From a bacterium UBA3734 (GTDB taxonomy: Bacteria; Bacteroidota; Bacteroidia; Bacteroidales; Bacteroidaceae), in contig DFHC01000102.1 in NCBI GenBank assembly GCA_002372575.1, forward strand, positions 895 to 40,840: DNA of 39,946 nt, given 5' to 3'. Position numbers and translations under genes: made by a program. Below are positions 39,924 through 39,946 of the stretch, piece after piece (within the stretch, counting starts at the first letter, position 1; every line of letters begins with the position of its first letter). The notes under the pieces were generated by a model. That model did no database searches, was not told where the DNA came from, and saw only the letters and a list, made by a program, of their open reading frames with translations.

Positions 39924-39946
39924 ATGGCTAAATCATTGATTGAAGA
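39924..39946 (+). CDS. Start of an unidentified gene (MAKSLIE...), cut by the window edge
   Basis: Seven complete codons are present. A start beginning MAKSLIE is what I remember for some site-specific DNA methyltransferases, but seven residues cannot prove a family. The gene would be transcribed either from read-through of the structured-RNA promoter or from a promoter inside the spacer. Confidence 0.3.

Overview
The window looks like a chromosomal segment of a high-GC Prevotellaceae-type member of the Bacteroidales. The reasons are the paired SusC/SusD outer-membrane proteins, fimbrillin-like and fasciclin (FAS1) lipoproteins, promoter motifs of the Bacteroidetes kind (TTTG, about 20 nt, TAnnTTTG) instead of -35/-10 boxes, and weak or absent Shine-Dalgarno sequences. 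The GC-rich codons create long antisense open frames, which I left out. No rRNA, tRNA, transposase or CRISPR array was recognised.

Layout. (1) 1-3891, plus strand: the end of a signal peptidase I gene, a WbqC-family gene, a DUF3332-type lipoprotein, a HAD phosphatase, ribF and a CPBP membrane protease, tightly packed with two ATGA overlaps. (2) 4131-6850, minus strand: a small unknown protein and a large fimbrillin-like lipoprotein. (3) 7235-13940: a nitrogen block. rocD and pruA on the plus strand flank arcC, arcB, pyrI and pyrB on the minus strand. Together they contain the enzymes that make or use carbamoyl phosphate plus the route ornithine to glutamate semialdehyde to glutamate. (4) 14027-31392, minus strand: a seven-gene surface operon in the order FAS1, SusC, SusD, FAS1, FAS1, SusC, SusD, with no carbohydrate-active enzyme. 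(5) 31554-35323, minus strand: an S9 peptidase followed by two tandem deoxynucleoside kinases. (6) 35450-39457, plus strand: two related Gfo/Idh/MocA (GH109-like) proteins, one cytoplasmic and one exported, then a one-chain iron-sulfur L-serine ammonia-lyase. (7) 39458-39946: a promoter, a long nested inverted repeat that looks like a self-terminating structured RNA of about 270 nt, more hairpins, and the first codons of an unidentified gene.

Two themes stand out. First, short repeats lie inside essential-looking coding sequences without breaking frame: palindromic C/G-rich elements in the WbqC gene, a 12-copy heptamer and an 8-copy octamer in ribF, and a heptamer tract in the first Gfo/Idh gene. 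The same repeat families recur in intergenic gaps. Second, the structured RNA locus at the right edge has stems that nest over 200 nt and does not show the signatures of RNase P RNA, tmRNA or SRP RNA; a 6S-like or retron-like RNA are the two possibilities I could not exclude. All functions are read from sequence motifs by eye; no database search was made.
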